From positions 12,667,213 through 12,731,212 of the forward strand of contig OY755183.1 of the NCBI GenBank assembly GCA_963576735.1: 64,000 bases of DNA. The letters are read 5' to 3'. The translations under genes and the position numbers were made by a program. How positions within the stretch are numbered: position 1 is the stretch's first letter; every line of letters starts with the position of its first letter. Of this stretch, positions 1 to 11,196 are shown one piece after another. The notes under the pieces are model-generated. The model had not been told where the DNA came from, did no database searches, and worked only from the letters and a program-made list of their open reading frames with translations. Origin of the DNA: Bedellia somnulentella (taxonomy: Eukaryota > Arthropoda > Insecta > Lepidoptera > Bedelliidae).

Positions 1-2760
1 TCAATACTTTTCTTCTGAAGTTTTCTTAAATCTTAAGTAATTTTTAGCCAAAATCTTTAGTAGCTTTGAGATATCTTAACCATAATAGATATGCTGGTGT
101 ATAGGTGCATGGGTTGGTAGAGAGTGATAAACATCATAGCATAAACGTCAACAAGGGTATACCTCCTGCATACCTGTGAACCTCTCGCGGACACGATAGC
201 TGCCTACAACGACTTAGGCATCAAGATGAACTGTCTGTGTGAATTATAATTGTCTTATTTTCGTTAATTCTGGTATTTAAGTCATAATCATTAGCACAGA
301 ATCTAAATCCATTGCATATCCTTCGGGAAATATTAAATTTTTAGCCATTCATGTCCAAATTAAGACTATAATTATCACCATCTTATATGCTTTGCTTTGG
401 ATCCGAAATAAAAGATTTCGATGCAAATATATTATAAAACAAATAATAACTTCTATCATCACAATATATCAATTACGATAAAGTGTACGATACGGGCTAA
501 AATGTCAAATACGTGAATTTTTATAGGGCTAGTATAGAATCCGCCACACTAGGGTCACCCACTCACACTTATTTAAGCACACCGTGTATTATTTTTGGAT
601 ATCGCTGTCATCTTTGTCTTGTCAATCTATATACATAAGTGAAGCACAATTAATATATAATCTTAACATTGTTTCTGTACTTTAAAAGTGCCGCTCATCA
701 TAACTGTCAAGACTATAACTGTAGATTTTACCTCAAATCTTCGCCCTGCTTCCATTTGTTAAAAATATAATTAGAACCACGAGCAGGGGAAGGTAAAAAT
801 AAATTAAAATGGTATAAATCAAAATTATGTAGATTTTACCATAGCTTAATATTTATTAGAGAAACAAACTGTACACAATATTTCAAGCAAGGATGACCTC
901 TAAAGTTTCTACCAATAGTTATAGTATAGTATACTAATTTTGAAGTTGATATAGAAAATTGCAAATTAAAATAAGTATTTAAAACAAAATAATTGTACAT
1001 CGGCTATGATATGGATAGTTTATAGAGATGAATTCGTTTGAAGGCATCAGATTGTCATCCCCACCAGACCAAGCGAATATAACAAGATTTTAAAAACATG
1101 TACATGTATAATTAATTATGATATTATTATTATTAAGTATACCTAAATAAGATTCTTTGTCATATATGGTACTAATTTTGAAGTAGGTATATTTATATTT
1201 AAAAACTGGTAATAAACATCAAATACAAAAAGAAATATATATGTAAGATTGTATGATATATATGTAAGATAATATATAAAGTTATCCATATTGAGGGAAT
1301 AAAAGGGTAATTTATGTTACAAAAGTTTATTCAGTAATAAATTCAGATGGTGTAATTTAAACACAAAAGTAACAATAATCAATCAGAGAATAAATCGGAA
1401 ATCGCTCAGCGTAATAGTGTGCTATGCGCGCGATTTATTAATCTAGCAACTTAAGGTATCTGGTACGAAGTATATTGACTAGGTACAAGTCAGCATAGGT
1501 ACTAAGACCAAGAGTGGACGGACAGTTTTTCCGGGAGCAGAATGCTCTTGAGTCAAATCAGAAACGGGAAACTCCTTTCTATTGGCCATATGAGTTAGTT
1601 ATAGCAAATCCCCGTGCAACTATTATTTTCCAAGGAAATTATTATTTTCGGTACACAATCAATAAGAGCTTATTTAGAACTAGCTTACCATTATCATAAA
1701 GCTTACTAAATAAAAGTCAAGGTAGGAAAAATTAATAAACCCTGTACATTAAATTATCATGGTCAGGCATATATAAATTTAAAAAAAGAAAATTTTATAT
1801 TATTAAAAAAAAAAAAAAACCTAACTTAAAATCTAAAAACTTCTTCCAGTTCCTCTTATCGGGAAAGGGTACCTAAGATGCTGGAAGCGTTACCGCGTTG
1901 TATGGCAAGATAAGATACATATATTGATGGATAAAAGTACTTAAAATACATACTTTAACATAAATAAATTCATAATCTAAATAATTATATCATGAGAAAG
2001 TTTTAGGACTCGAACATTAAAGGTTGATCGGCTGATTCAACAAAGTCCAACTGTTTACAAAAGTATTTAAAATGAATAAATGCTCAATAAAAAAAGAAAA
2101 AATGTCATATTCGGAAAATGGGGTGCGGAATGTGAATCGGATTCTAGTATTGTAGGACGAACAGCTGAAGTTTAACCTTGATTACAAGTCCTTTTTATGG
2201 ATGGTTTTCAATAAAATTAGTTGATCCCTAGTGTCCTTTGTACATCTTAAGGGTTTTAAAGTTAGAACGTCCAGTGGCTGATGATGATGATGATGATGAT
2301 GAAGTTAGGAAGGTTGTCTAAATATGGAAATCTATAGTGAGGTGTTTAATACACTTATTTCGATTTTGTTGAAGCATTTTTATATAAACTTGATACATGG
2401 GGTCCCATACAGTATAATATATTTTCATAGCAACCACCATAGTAGTTCTGATTGTGACATTAAGGCTCGTACCGCGTCTTAAAAGCACTCCCTAATGACA
2501 GTCATACCTAGAAGGCAGTAATGATCTAAGCGATTTAAATAGTGAATAAATAAAAAAATATATATAAGAAAATCACATAAGTACGATATAATATATAAAC
2601 AAATAATTAATAATTAAGTTATAACCTCACGAGTATGTGAGTTGTGAATCTGCCTATTCTTTTTACTAACGTATTGATCTCTCCATTGAAGAGTTGTCTG
2701 GAAGAGATAGTTTTAAGCCACCAATTGTGCTTCTGTTTAGCAGTGTAATCTTTGTAAAAT
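1..2760. other. No gene recognised; AT-rich intergenic DNA
   Basis: I see no ORF with family resemblance, no plausible exon chain and no clear full-length transposon here. The only notable simple sequence is a short GAT microsatellite near 2279-2302. Short ORFs such as 1514-1699 lack conserved motifs and are treated as chance. Old, unrecognised repeat debris is likely but cannot be shown. Confidence 0.5.
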
Positions 2761-2774
2761 GTTTTAACTGTGAT

Positions 2775-3185
2775 GACTGCCTCCATGGCCTCGCGGTTGA
2801 GCGCTTGGTTTCGGGTGCGGAGGTCTCGAGTTCGATCCCCGGGGGGGTGATCACCTTACAAATTTGATTTGTAAGATTTGACCGAGTTTGGAGGGATATT
2901 GCAGGCTTGAATCACCTGACTATCCGAGAATTAAGATGATTCCGTGCTTCCGAGGGCACGTTGGGCCGTCGCTCCCGGCTACTGTTGCGGTGGTGGTCGT
3001 TGGTCTGCCAGCCCGCAATTGGCCGGCGTGGTGGACTGTGGCCAGATCGCCCTATGTAGGGTGGGCTGGAGCCCCTTGGTGGGGACATATATGGACTGTG
3101 AGGAGGAGGTACGTGATGAGTACCATTATGAGTTCTATTCTATTCTATATTTATGTGCTTAATATTACAATTCGTATAAATAAAA
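2775..3185 (+). mobile_element. tRNA-derived SINE (GC-rich body)
   Basis: The 5' part looks like a tRNA: an A-box-like stretch around 2784-2805 and a B-box-like stretch (GTTCGATCC core) around 2829-2837, the RNA polymerase III internal promoter layout. It is followed by a GC-rich body much richer in G+C than its surroundings and an AT-rich tail ending in an A-rich run at about 3183. The body contains phrases I recognise from lepidopteran SINEs. ORFs read through it (2888-3190 and 2944-3162) are by-products. Exact ends and target duplication were not resolved. Confidence 0.65.
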
Positions 3186-3836
3186 AATAAAAAAATACAT
3201 TGTTAGTGTGTAATGTGTAGAATATGTAAATAAAAATATATATGTATATTGAATGTGTAAATAATATGTAAATGTCTGTAAAACTATGTGTATGATATGT
3301 GTGTGCATATATATGTATAAAAAGTTAATGCAATCGCAATTATGAAACATTAGTACGGATTAACACATTAGGACCTGTTAATTTTGAATCACTTGTTACC
3401 AGGATTTACAAGTTATTTCAAGAACTTACCTATGTATAAAAAAATATATAATATAATAAAGTTTTATTAATTCTTTAAAAATATTTCCAAAAGCGAAGGG
3501 ACTCGCTTATAACAGGAAGGCCGAGCTGTAAGCTTATAATAATGAGTGTGCTATGATTGGCTATTATACTGTATAATTTATACTATTTATAATTGATAAA
3601 CTGTATAGTTTTATTGTGTAATCATATTATTTACCTATTTAATAAGTATTAGTGGTGTCGTGTATGAATAATGAGATACTAGTTTGACTTTACTTCAAAA
3701 CAGCTCACGCTGATTAAAATAATGATTGTAATTAAATCCATAATTTTGGTAAATACTCATTTCTAAAATGTTATTATTTATTTATAAATGAGTTATAATA
3801 ATGATTGTGTGGATTTGAGTGGAGTATTATTGATGA

Positions 3837-3868
3837 GACTGTCAGTTGATTTAAATCAACTGACAGTC
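3837..3868. repeat. Perfect 32-bp palindrome
   Basis: Each half is GACTGTCAGTTGATTT and its exact reverse complement follows with no spacer, centred on TTTAAA. The last part of the arm (AACTGAC) is repeated once more immediately downstream. It lies about 170 bp upstream of the first THAP transposon copy. No function is evident; it could be the fused ends of a lost element. Confidence 0.85.
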
Positions 3869-4039
3869 AACTGACTTAAGGTTAGGTAAGGTATAAATAT
3901 ACGATCTCTGTTTTTGCGGGGGCAATTGTCAGTAGTCCGTTGTATCGGCAAGTGGTTGTGAAAGATGAAATTATACGAAGTGTACCGCTATTTTGGGTTT
4001 TATTTCAAAACCTCCACACTCCCTGAAGTTGACCCTACA

Positions 4040-5420
4040 ATTGTTATTGTGACAAAAGAGACTCCATTAGTTAAGTTATTATTTAGTGAGGTATAGTTGG
4101 GTGTAGCGTGCTTGGCTGCGGAAGCCACAGCGAAAAACACATCGAAGGATTGACTTTCCACAAGTGAGTGAGTTTTTTAATGTTTTTCTACAGATAAATA
4201 CATAATAAATACATTGCGCGATCAGAAAATAAGTGATTCAAATGTTAATTACGTTGAACTAGATTACTAGCATTTTCTTTACACTTTACACACCTAAAAA
4301 TATGCAGTATCTCCGTGTTGCCATAATTCACGTTTTCATCCTACCCTGTCGTTAAAGTAAAATTTTCAAATTAGTAAACTGATGTTAATGAGTGAGTATA
4401 ATTATTATGAACTTCGTCGCGCTATAGCGACGCTGAATGATTTCCAATTGTTATCTACGGAATTAGTAAGTAATAAATTTGTTATATTTATTTAATTTCT
4501 TCGTATACATTACAGTTTTCCTAAAGACTCGAATCTACGAGAAAAATGGATTGCGGCCACTGGAAGATGCAATTGGAAATCATTCAAAGTTTTGAGGCAT
4601 ACTATAAAATTGAAAGGCACCTCGTTTTTGTCCAAAGACTAAGCTTTGGCTCAAATGGTCGCAGTTGTTTTGAAAAAGAATTTAGGTAAAAGAATATTTC
4701 CGACATTAAACGACCACATCAGAGAGCAAAATCCGTTCGAAAACCACCTTGTGCTGTTAATAAAGGCTATAGCTTTAAAATACTTAGATGTACGAATACA
4801 TCATCTTTTGAAAAATGTGACTGAAATAGACGAATGAATTCGAAATTTTCACACAAAACTGATTTTGTTTAAAGGTCAATAGTAAATAATGCAATAAAAC
4901 TCATGTACAAAATAGTGCTGTCTTTTATTTTTCAAAATACAAACATAGACCCCACTATACCCATGATGACCCGTATGATATTTACATAACTTGCACTTAT
5001 GGAACAGCTGTTTTTTTTTGTCCAGTAACAAAGTTAGTCCCGTACAAAAATTTATTCGTAATCATGGGAAGATTCATCCCTGATAGTTAGTACAATGCTT
5101 TAGATTTCACGGTGTATTAAACATCAGTATAAATTGTAAAATTAAACAAAAAAGATTGTATAATACTAGGAGCAAGTATGTATAATAATTATATGATTGC
5201 AGGAAATAATATAGTAAACAGTAAACCTTTAATTAAACAATAAATTGACGTAATCAATTTTAAATTAAAAAATAGCTTTTAGATTGGTGATTATAGTATT
5301 TTGGGGTAATTGTTTTCTAGTGATCGCAACATTACAGGGAAAAATATTGCTATCTAAAAGAGGTACTCTCCCGTTGCATTTGCATTATGACTCTGTCTAT
5401 AGTGTTTATAGTCAAAGTTA
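4040..5420 (+). mobile_element. Internally deleted THAP/P-type transposon, copy 1
   Basis: About 1.38 kb is nearly identical, apart from small indels, to 40726-42086. It retains the start of a THAP zinc-finger coding region as two exons (about 4097-4164 and 4516-4590) and, directly after, the last ~60 codons of a P-element/THAP9-like transposase (4658-4837, conserved motif of the FENHLVLLIKAIALKYLDVR type). The catalytic core between them is missing, so it is a nonautonomous deletion derivative. In this copy the THAP start codon reads ATA where copy 2 has ATG, so it should not express even the THAP fragment. Exon 2 at 4570-4586 is the exact inverse of 4434-4450 in the intron. Terminal inverted repeats were not identified. 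Confidence 0.7.
4658..4837 (+). pseudogene. C-terminal fragment of THAP/P-type transposase
   Basis: This open stretch of about 60 codons starts at an internal Met codon and ends at a TGA. It resembles the extreme C-terminus of P-element/THAP9-like transposases, where a basic LKK..GKRIF segment is followed by the conserved helix with NHLVLLIKAI..KYL..R. Nothing upstream in the element encodes the RNase H-like catalytic domain, so it is a relic. The twin at 41335-41514 differs at a few residues. Confidence 0.6.
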
Positions 5421-6290
5421 ATATAGCACTTGTGGTCTACCAGACCTCTCGTCGGTGTTTATGCATCTGAAATAGAACCTCAGTACTTAAAGGTTAATAA
5501 TAATTAAAGTAGTCATAATTAATTTAATTTCCTAAACAAGGTTTGATCATCTATCTATTTAGAATAGATACAATGCATAAGCCAAAGTTTTTAAATATAA
5601 ATAAAATCCTATATTTCATTAATCATTATTCATTATTTAAAGCAGCAACACATTAGTTCAAATGAATTAACCATGTATTGCGCAGTACACAATGGCCCAC
5701 GATGGGCCACGCTTCGCAATTGGCAATTGTAGGCCACGATCAATTGGTGTTCACACAATGGGCCAGGGCCATTGCTCTTTACTGCCTGGCAATCCACTTG
5801 CGACGGACGTCGAAGTAATTATGGCTGAAGCTATTTATTTATTATTATGTATGTAATATTTTATTTATGGCGCTACTTATGTTATTTTTACGTCATATAG
5901 TAATTATAAATACATTTTGCAATAAAATAATCCAAAAAAGTATAAGTATCTATGAGCGGATATATGGATAGATACGTCTCTGCTCTGTCCCTCGTACGGT
6001 AAATAAAAAGAATATTTGCTGCTAACACTTGACAGACACTGGAAAAGTATTTTGGTGGTAGCTGACAGATTACCATAACCTTAAAACAAAATCATCATCT
6101 GTTGAATCTATATTGTAATCTGTGCTGTTGATCTGTTGTTATGATTTTTTATTTTCATTCAATGGTATTCATTTCATACATTTTGCCTGAATCTTTGAAT
6201 GTATTGTCTTATTATTTGTTTAAAATCCAGCTGCATTGATCAGTAAAAAAAGAAATAAAGCATGGACATAATAGTTAGAACTAAAAAACC
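5420..6290. promoter_or_regulatory. Upstream region of the mTERF gene
   Basis: No coding sequence is recognised. A cluster of short inverted motifs built from GGCCCA/TGGGCC and CAATTG lies at about 5680-5780 and may be an old MITE end. Two TGACAG motifs at about 6030-6075, 220-260 bp before the mTERF start codon, resemble TGACA clusters at the other promoter in this window (23911-23940). No TATA box is obvious. Promoter assignment is by position only. Confidence 0.3.
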
Positions 6291-7859
6291 ATGATTTTTC
6301 GTAATTGTATACAAATGAAACTGTTTCGCCTTACGTGTTATTCAGTGCAAAAATATCGTTTTGTTACTCAGCTAAATCAGCAAATTACGACAAGTGATCT
6401 GTGCACATCGTTAGGTATCGATAAAACGAAAGCAGAATATTTTTGTAGAAAATATCCATCTGCCTCTAAGATTAATCGTTCAGAATTGGAAAATATGATA
6501 AAGACTATGAAAGAACTACGATTTAACAAGAGAGTCTTACTAGAGAATCCAGTCCTGTTTAGTCTTCATCCTATCACATTGAGATGCAGATATCAAGTGT
6601 TAGAAGAATGTGGTTTTTATGATATAACACCAGAAATTTTACTGCAGTACTTAAACATAGTGAAACAACAACCTGTGTGGTTATTGAAAGAGAAGAATCT
6701 TATACCAACGCATATTACCGTAGAAAATAGACTGGCAGGTTATATGACACAATGGCCTACCTCACTCACAACCCTGATTCATGGAGACACAAACAATAAA
6801 ACATTATTGGAATTGAGGTTAAAAATAATACAACAATACCTTACGTTAATGATAAAATTAACTGAAGTTGAGTTCAAGAGAGGATTAAAGAGTTACCCTA
6901 ATATAAAACACAGGCCTTTAACAATGATCAATGAAACCCTAACATTGCTACAATCTGTGGTTCTCATGCCAAACTCTAAAATTAAATCTAATTTATTTTT
7001 AATTCACTGTGATCCTGAAAATATTAAGAATATTATTTTTAAACTGAGAAATATTGCTGGAATAGATATTAAAGAAATAGTAAAAAGACATCCTAAAATA
7101 CTTATGATGAAATATGAAACTTTAGTTGAAACCAGGGATATCTTACAGCAATATAGGATATCACATGAAGCGCAAATGAAGTGTTTTGAATTATATACAC
7201 TGGGTTCAGACACTATAAGAGAAAGGTTACAACGAGCAACACAAATTCCAGAAATCCAAACTTTTTATAATCACCCGAGGTTTCTGAAGATAATTTTCCA
7301 CAATAAAGAGGCTATGCAGAGGCTACAAAAATTGTACAGTTGCAACAAAAAATGTCTAACTCTACATGTCTTGTCTGGCTCTTCAGATAAATATAAACTG
7401 TTTGAGAAAGCTCCAGGTGACAGATGTGGCAAAGGAAAAGATTTGGTATTTTGCCTGTCAGAATATTTTGGGGATGAATATAAATCTAATGAGATAAGGT
7501 CAAAATTACGAAAACACCCTTTTTGGATTTATGTCCCTATTGTGCAAGTTAAGTTTGTTTTTGAGAAATTGTCTCGTGATTTTAGTAAAGCAGACATTTA
7601 TGATAATTGCCCTTTACTTTTGTATCCTTGGAATAAAATTAGGGATACAATTCAAATGATAAAAACAAACAACTTAAGCTTGGACCAAGTTAATATTGCA
7701 GCTATAGATAAGGCACAGACATTAAGTTTGGTATTGTATTTATTGGAGAAAAACCACTACTTTACTGGAAATGGAGTATGGACTGAAGAACAAATCAAAA
7801 ATGTTGTAGACTTATCTATATCTCAAGAATGTGTTCAGAATAGTGCAATTATTAAATAA
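6291..7859 (+). CDS. mTERF-family mitochondrial transcription/translation factor (mTERF5-like)
   Basis: A single uninterrupted ORF of 522 codons starts at ATG. The N-terminus is basic and free of acidic residues for about 25 residues (many K, R, F, Y), typical of a mitochondrial presequence. The body is a series of mTERF-type helical repeats: recurring blocks of the form P..(I/L)..(K/R)...(L)(L)...G, for example around residues 85-115 (NPVLFSLHP), 255-275 (RHPKILMM) and 400-430 (RKHPFWIYVP). mTERF proteins bind mitochondrial nucleic acid and act in termination of transcription or in ribosome assembly. Length and repeat layout fit the insect mTERF5/mTTF group better than short mTERF3/4, but the subgroup is inferred. 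The stop codon overlaps an AATAAA signal at 7854. The first ATG fits the presequence; a second Met at codon 9 is an alternative. The gene is intronless, unlike its neighbours. Confidence 0.8.
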   Translation: MIFRNCIQMKLFRLTCYSVQKYRFVTQLNQQITTSDLCTSLGIDKTKAEYFCRKYPSASKINRSELENMIKTMKELRFNKRVLLENPVLFSLHPITLRCRYQVLEECGFYDITPEILLQYLNIVKQQPVWLLKEKNLIPTHITVENRLAGYMTQWPTSLTTLIHGDTNNKTLLELRLKIIQQYLTLMIKLTEVEFKRGLKSYPNIKHRPLTMINETLTLLQSVVLMPNSKIKSNLFLIHCDPENIKNIIFKLRNIAGIDIKEIVKRHPKILMMKYETLVETRDILQQYRISHEAQMKCFELYTLGSDTIRERLQRATQIPEIQTFYNHPRFLKIIFHNKEAMQRLQKLYSCNKKCLTLHVLSGSSDKYKLFEKAPGDRCGKGKDLVFCLSEYFGDEYKSNEIRSKLRKHPFWIYVPIVQVKFVFEKLSRDFSKADIYDNCPLLLYPWNKIRDTIQMIKTNNLSLDQVNIAAIDKAQTLSLVLYLLEKNHYFTGNGVWTEEQIKNVVDLSISQECVQNSAIIK

Positions 7860-7929
7860 AAAACTTTATTACAAATATATTTTTAGTAAGTTTCTAGTAA
7901 ACAGCAAGTTAATGACTATTTCTATTGCC

Positions 7930-8700
7930 TGTACCAATATTTAAATATAAACAAATACATACGGCCATATTAAACACAGATTAGGTTAGCCCCAATAAGA
8001 CTTGTATGATAGGATACTAACTCAATGATATATTTTAATATGATATAATGGCTTATTTCCATTTATCCTCCCTAAGTCGGATATTCGGAAACGCATGTCC
8101 TTCTATCCACCCTGAACGGGGTGGATATCCGGAATGCATATAATATGGTTCTTCCGATTTTTTACCCCAAGTACAGTAATTTACAGAAACATACACAACA
8201 CAAAATGGGTCCAAGGAACATCGTGAACATTAAAATACTTAAGATAAACATACCTACTTTCTTACTTACAGTTTGAATAAAAATATCTTACAAACTTAGG
8301 GTCTTTTTTCTGTAAATGTCTGTACGTAGGCAGGGTAGAAAATCGGAAGAACCATATTATATGCATTCCGGATATCCACCCCGTTCAGGGTGGCTAGAAG
8401 GACATGCGTTTCCGAATATCCAACTTAGGGAGGATAAACGGAATAAGCCATCATATCATATTAAAATATATCATTGAGTTAGTATCCTATCATACAAGTC
8501 TTATTGGGGCTAACCTAATCTGTGTTAGTAATACACACATAAATAACTTTCAAGACTAAGAAACAAATACTTATGCTCATCACATAAATTTTGCTCACAG
8601 TAGGGATTGAACCCGCAACATTCACACTGGAAAGCTAGTCACCTATACACTCGACCATGGAAGTCGTCTAAACTTTAAAACTCCTATATTACTCTTTGTT
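7930..8700 (-). mobile_element. tRNA-derived SINE (family S2) split by a foldback MITE
   Basis: Read on the minus strand, a tRNA-like head (about 8690-8590, with a GTTCAATCCC-type B box) and body (to about 8535) match the family copy at 42534-42780. The SINE tail, which should follow directly, is found at 8049-7945, beyond a 400-bp MITE. Between body and MITE is a second copy of the tail in inverse orientation. The head also contains changes suggesting an old insertion. Confidence 0.6.
7972..8527. repeat. 556-bp palindrome: MITE plus inverted flanks
   Basis: A MITE at 8050-8449 with ends GGCTTATT..CC and GG..AATAAGCC is flanked by arms 7972-8049 and 8450-8527. These arms are almost perfect reverse complements of each other for 78 bp, continuing the palindrome beyond the element's own terminal repeats. 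The arms are SINE tail sequence (S2 family), not MITE sequence, as comparison with the second MITE copy at 35099-35525 shows. The inner MITE itself is a long snapback with a roughly 150-bp unpaired centre. Confidence 0.8.
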
Positions 8701-9228
8701 TATACCATATTCCTCAAATGAGTAAAAGAAAAAAATAATGTCACATGTTTTTTTTTTGCCTTGCTAGGCAGTGCTTTTATATGTGATAGGGGCATCATGA
8801 TCATCTCAAGCTGCTGCTGAGCTGCCACCTCAGAACCAGTTGGGTGCAGGCCTATAGAAATGTACTGTCACATTACATAATGAATATAAAAAAACTTCCC
8901 AGGCAGAGCAAATAAATAAATTGTCAAATTAATTAAACCAACTTGTAAATATTTGCTTAGTACCTGACTTGATAGCTTAATAAAAATTGCAAAATATAGC
9001 TTAATAAAAAAACCAATGAAAATTGCAAAAAAATCCCAGTCTTGTCTCATAAATCATAACAGGGGTAGTCAAAGTTACATATCACCAATTCGGAATGCCT
9101 TTTATTATTGTATTTTTTAAATTTTTTTGTTTCATAGTTAACACAAAAATAAGAGACATTCAGTATGAATACATACATATATATTCACGGCTGTTAATCC
9201 TTAGAAGGGGTAACCAGAGCTTCATAAT

Positions 9229-10162
9229 TGGCCTAGACCTCGCTTTTATAACACACCCTTTTTATTATATTTTAAATAAAAATAAAAAACATATGGTCAA
9301 ATCACAAGATGTTTTTTTTATTTCAGCTGAGGCTAAGAACCTCACTATACTTTCTCAGTTTGATCTAGGTACGACACTTTTTATGTATTAATTATTTTGA
9401 AAATTACAATATTTTAGATAAGCACTCCTTATAGTAGGGGAGGCGAAGCGGGGATTTTTGAAGTGACTCGAGCATATCAGATTATTATATAGGGAGAATC
9501 CTTGTACCCTTTGATGTACAACTATCGAGCCTTCGTATAGCGGGGTATGCTGAGGGGAATCCGTCAGATTAGTAAAAAAAGACAATCCTCCAAAAAACTC
9601 GAGCGCTTCAGACTAAGTAAAGGTAGGTTAATTACATTTAAAAGAGTGTATATCTGGATAATCTGACGATTTGGGCGAGACTGACGTTAAGAAATAAGAT
9701 GGTCAAGAATCTTCAACCGCGTGATGCGGGTGACGGCAATGTTCCCGCGATGGTGTTTTGGTGTAATAATTGTGCAGGCGTTAAAACTGAACATTGTTGT
9801 TAAATTTCCTTTAAAATGGCCAGAATAACGACATCCCTTACATTAATCATCAGATTAATATATAATGGTTATCAGAATTATAAATCGCATTCATACTGTT
9901 AATGGCTGACGCGCCCAAGTATTGCTATACTACTATTTTTTTTACATTTTTATAAATGTTTACACGCTCTCTCCCCCACTAAAAAATAAAATTGTAATAT
10001 ACTTCTTTTAATTTTGGAACATGAACTATCAAATCCAATAGGTTTCTACGATGCTCGAGCAACTGCAAATTTAGCATCCAGGCATCCCCTACTATTAGGC
10101 AAAGTTGTTTAGTTTGATGTCCTTTATCGATATATAATATAAAAAGGGTGTGTTATAAAAGC
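9229..10162. mobile_element. Foldback MITE (family M2) interrupted by MITE M3
   Basis: The left terminus is GGCCTAGACCTCGC and the right side ends in the reverse complement of the adjoining sequence (GGGTGTGTTATAAAAGCGA), with the last ~10 bp of the right terminus missing. Internal blocks (9340-9420 and 10095-10150) match the complete copy at 39435-40017. The interruption at 9432-10094 is a separate element. Confidence 0.6.
9432..10094. mobile_element. MITE with TAGTAGGGGA ends, PIF/Harbinger-like
   Basis: The ends are inverted (TAGTAGGGGAGGC at the left, GCATCCCCTACTA at the right) and flanked by the trinucleotide TTA on both sides (9429-9431 and 10095-10097). A 3-bp TWA target duplication is the hallmark of PIF/Harbinger elements. 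Further in, CTCGAGC boxes occur near both ends. Length is 663 bp and no transposase ORF is present. Superfamily assignment rests on the duplication and is tentative. Confidence 0.55.
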
Positions 10163-10308
10163 GAATGGAAGTTGAGTGGAGTAAAGATTGTAAAATAAAT
10201 GTAGTTGGTGATAGGTCTCTAACCGCATCTCACAAAAATCATTTAAAGGGCCCCACTACCCTTCCTTAGCGGTCATGCTAAGCGCAGCATTAGCATCAAA
10301 CCGGGGCG

Positions 10309-10462
10309 CCCTGATTACGTATCTTTTGCAACCACGATTGCGTCGCAAGTTGCAATATCGTCGCTGTCAAATTGCATAAAAAGAATTCATCATTCAGGAC
10401 AGCGACAATCTTGCAAGTTGCGATACAATCGACGGTCTCTAATAATGATACATAATCAAGGG
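10309..10462. mobile_element. Foldback MITE (family M4), copy 1
   Basis: Terminal segments CCCTGATTACGTATC and GATACATAATCAAGGG are inverted, and inner segments around TTGCAA, CGATTG and GACAGCGACAAT pair as well, giving a ~150-bp snapback. A second copy lies at 63301-63458 in the CYRI intron. Confidence 0.65.
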
Positions 10463-10664
10463 ACTGGTCTTCGAGCGGTCAAAAGCTGTGTGTGAAACTC
10501 TATGAAGTTAAACACACGATCGAGACGCCAACGCTATACCACGGTGCTGGCAATCAGTGTGCGCTGTAATAAAACTGAACCGTGTCAATACCGTCTCGTA
10601 GGCATGTTGTGGTGTTCGATTTTCTTTAAAAGACGTACGTTATTGCAGTTTATTATATTAATAC

Positions 10665-10955
10665 CGTGATAAATCAGTGGATAGAGCACCGGCTATCATG
10701 CAGACAGGCGTGAGTTCAAATCCCGGTTCGGGCCTATACCAATTTATCTCTGAGTCACATGCGTTGTTAAAGGTAAGGGAAAACATCGTGAGAAAACCCT
10801 TATGGCTAAGTGTACTTAGTTTTGTGACAGTGAAAAGGTGAAGCAAAGCATGGATAAGGTACTCTGAATACCAGGTTACAATGTCACGTGATGTTCAGGA
10901 GTATTAGTACCTCTGCCAACCCCTTCGGTGTATACAGCGTGAACGTTTCAGTTTA
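10665..10955 (+). mobile_element. tRNA-derived SINE (family S1)
   Basis: The tRNA-like head has A-box (TGGATAGAGC) and B-box (GTTCAAATCCC) type motifs, followed by the family body and the conserved 3' end containing CCTCTGCCAACCCCTTCGG. It matches the full-length copy at 51535-51893 but lacks about 70 bp in the middle. It lies 240 bp upstream of the DRC3 start codon. Confidence 0.7.
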
Positions 10956-11196
10956 GTTTGAGAATAGTTCAAGACGCTCGTTACACCTGTAAGGCATCTA
11001 AATACCTAACATGTACCTACTTTTATTAAATCAATGCAGATATTGCAGATTATTAACTCTTTGGTTATTTGTCTATCAATTTTGAATAAAAACCAAACAA
11101 GACAACTTTCGAGCTATTTTATTTATCAAAGATTAACGAAAACGGGAATTCAAACTTGTGAAATTGAATCTTCGATTTAAACTAGGCAATAAAACT

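Larger units (their letters stand above)
9171..10300 (-). repeat. ~250-bp interspersed repeat (family R), interrupted
   Basis: The 3' part of the repeat (TATG-type tail and the 'GGGTAGCCAGAGCT'-type segment, minus strand) lies at 9171-9228 and the rest resumes at about 10163-10300. The gap is a foldback element (9229-10162) that in turn holds a third insertion. The two repeat pieces would join to the same consensus as the uninterrupted copies at 62750-62999 and 16299-16550. The far end is degraded. Confidence 0.65.

Noticed and set aside
2888..3190. 100-codon ORF in GC-rich sequence
   Set aside because: It lies entirely in a SINE body; composition and overlapping frames fit non-coding repeat.
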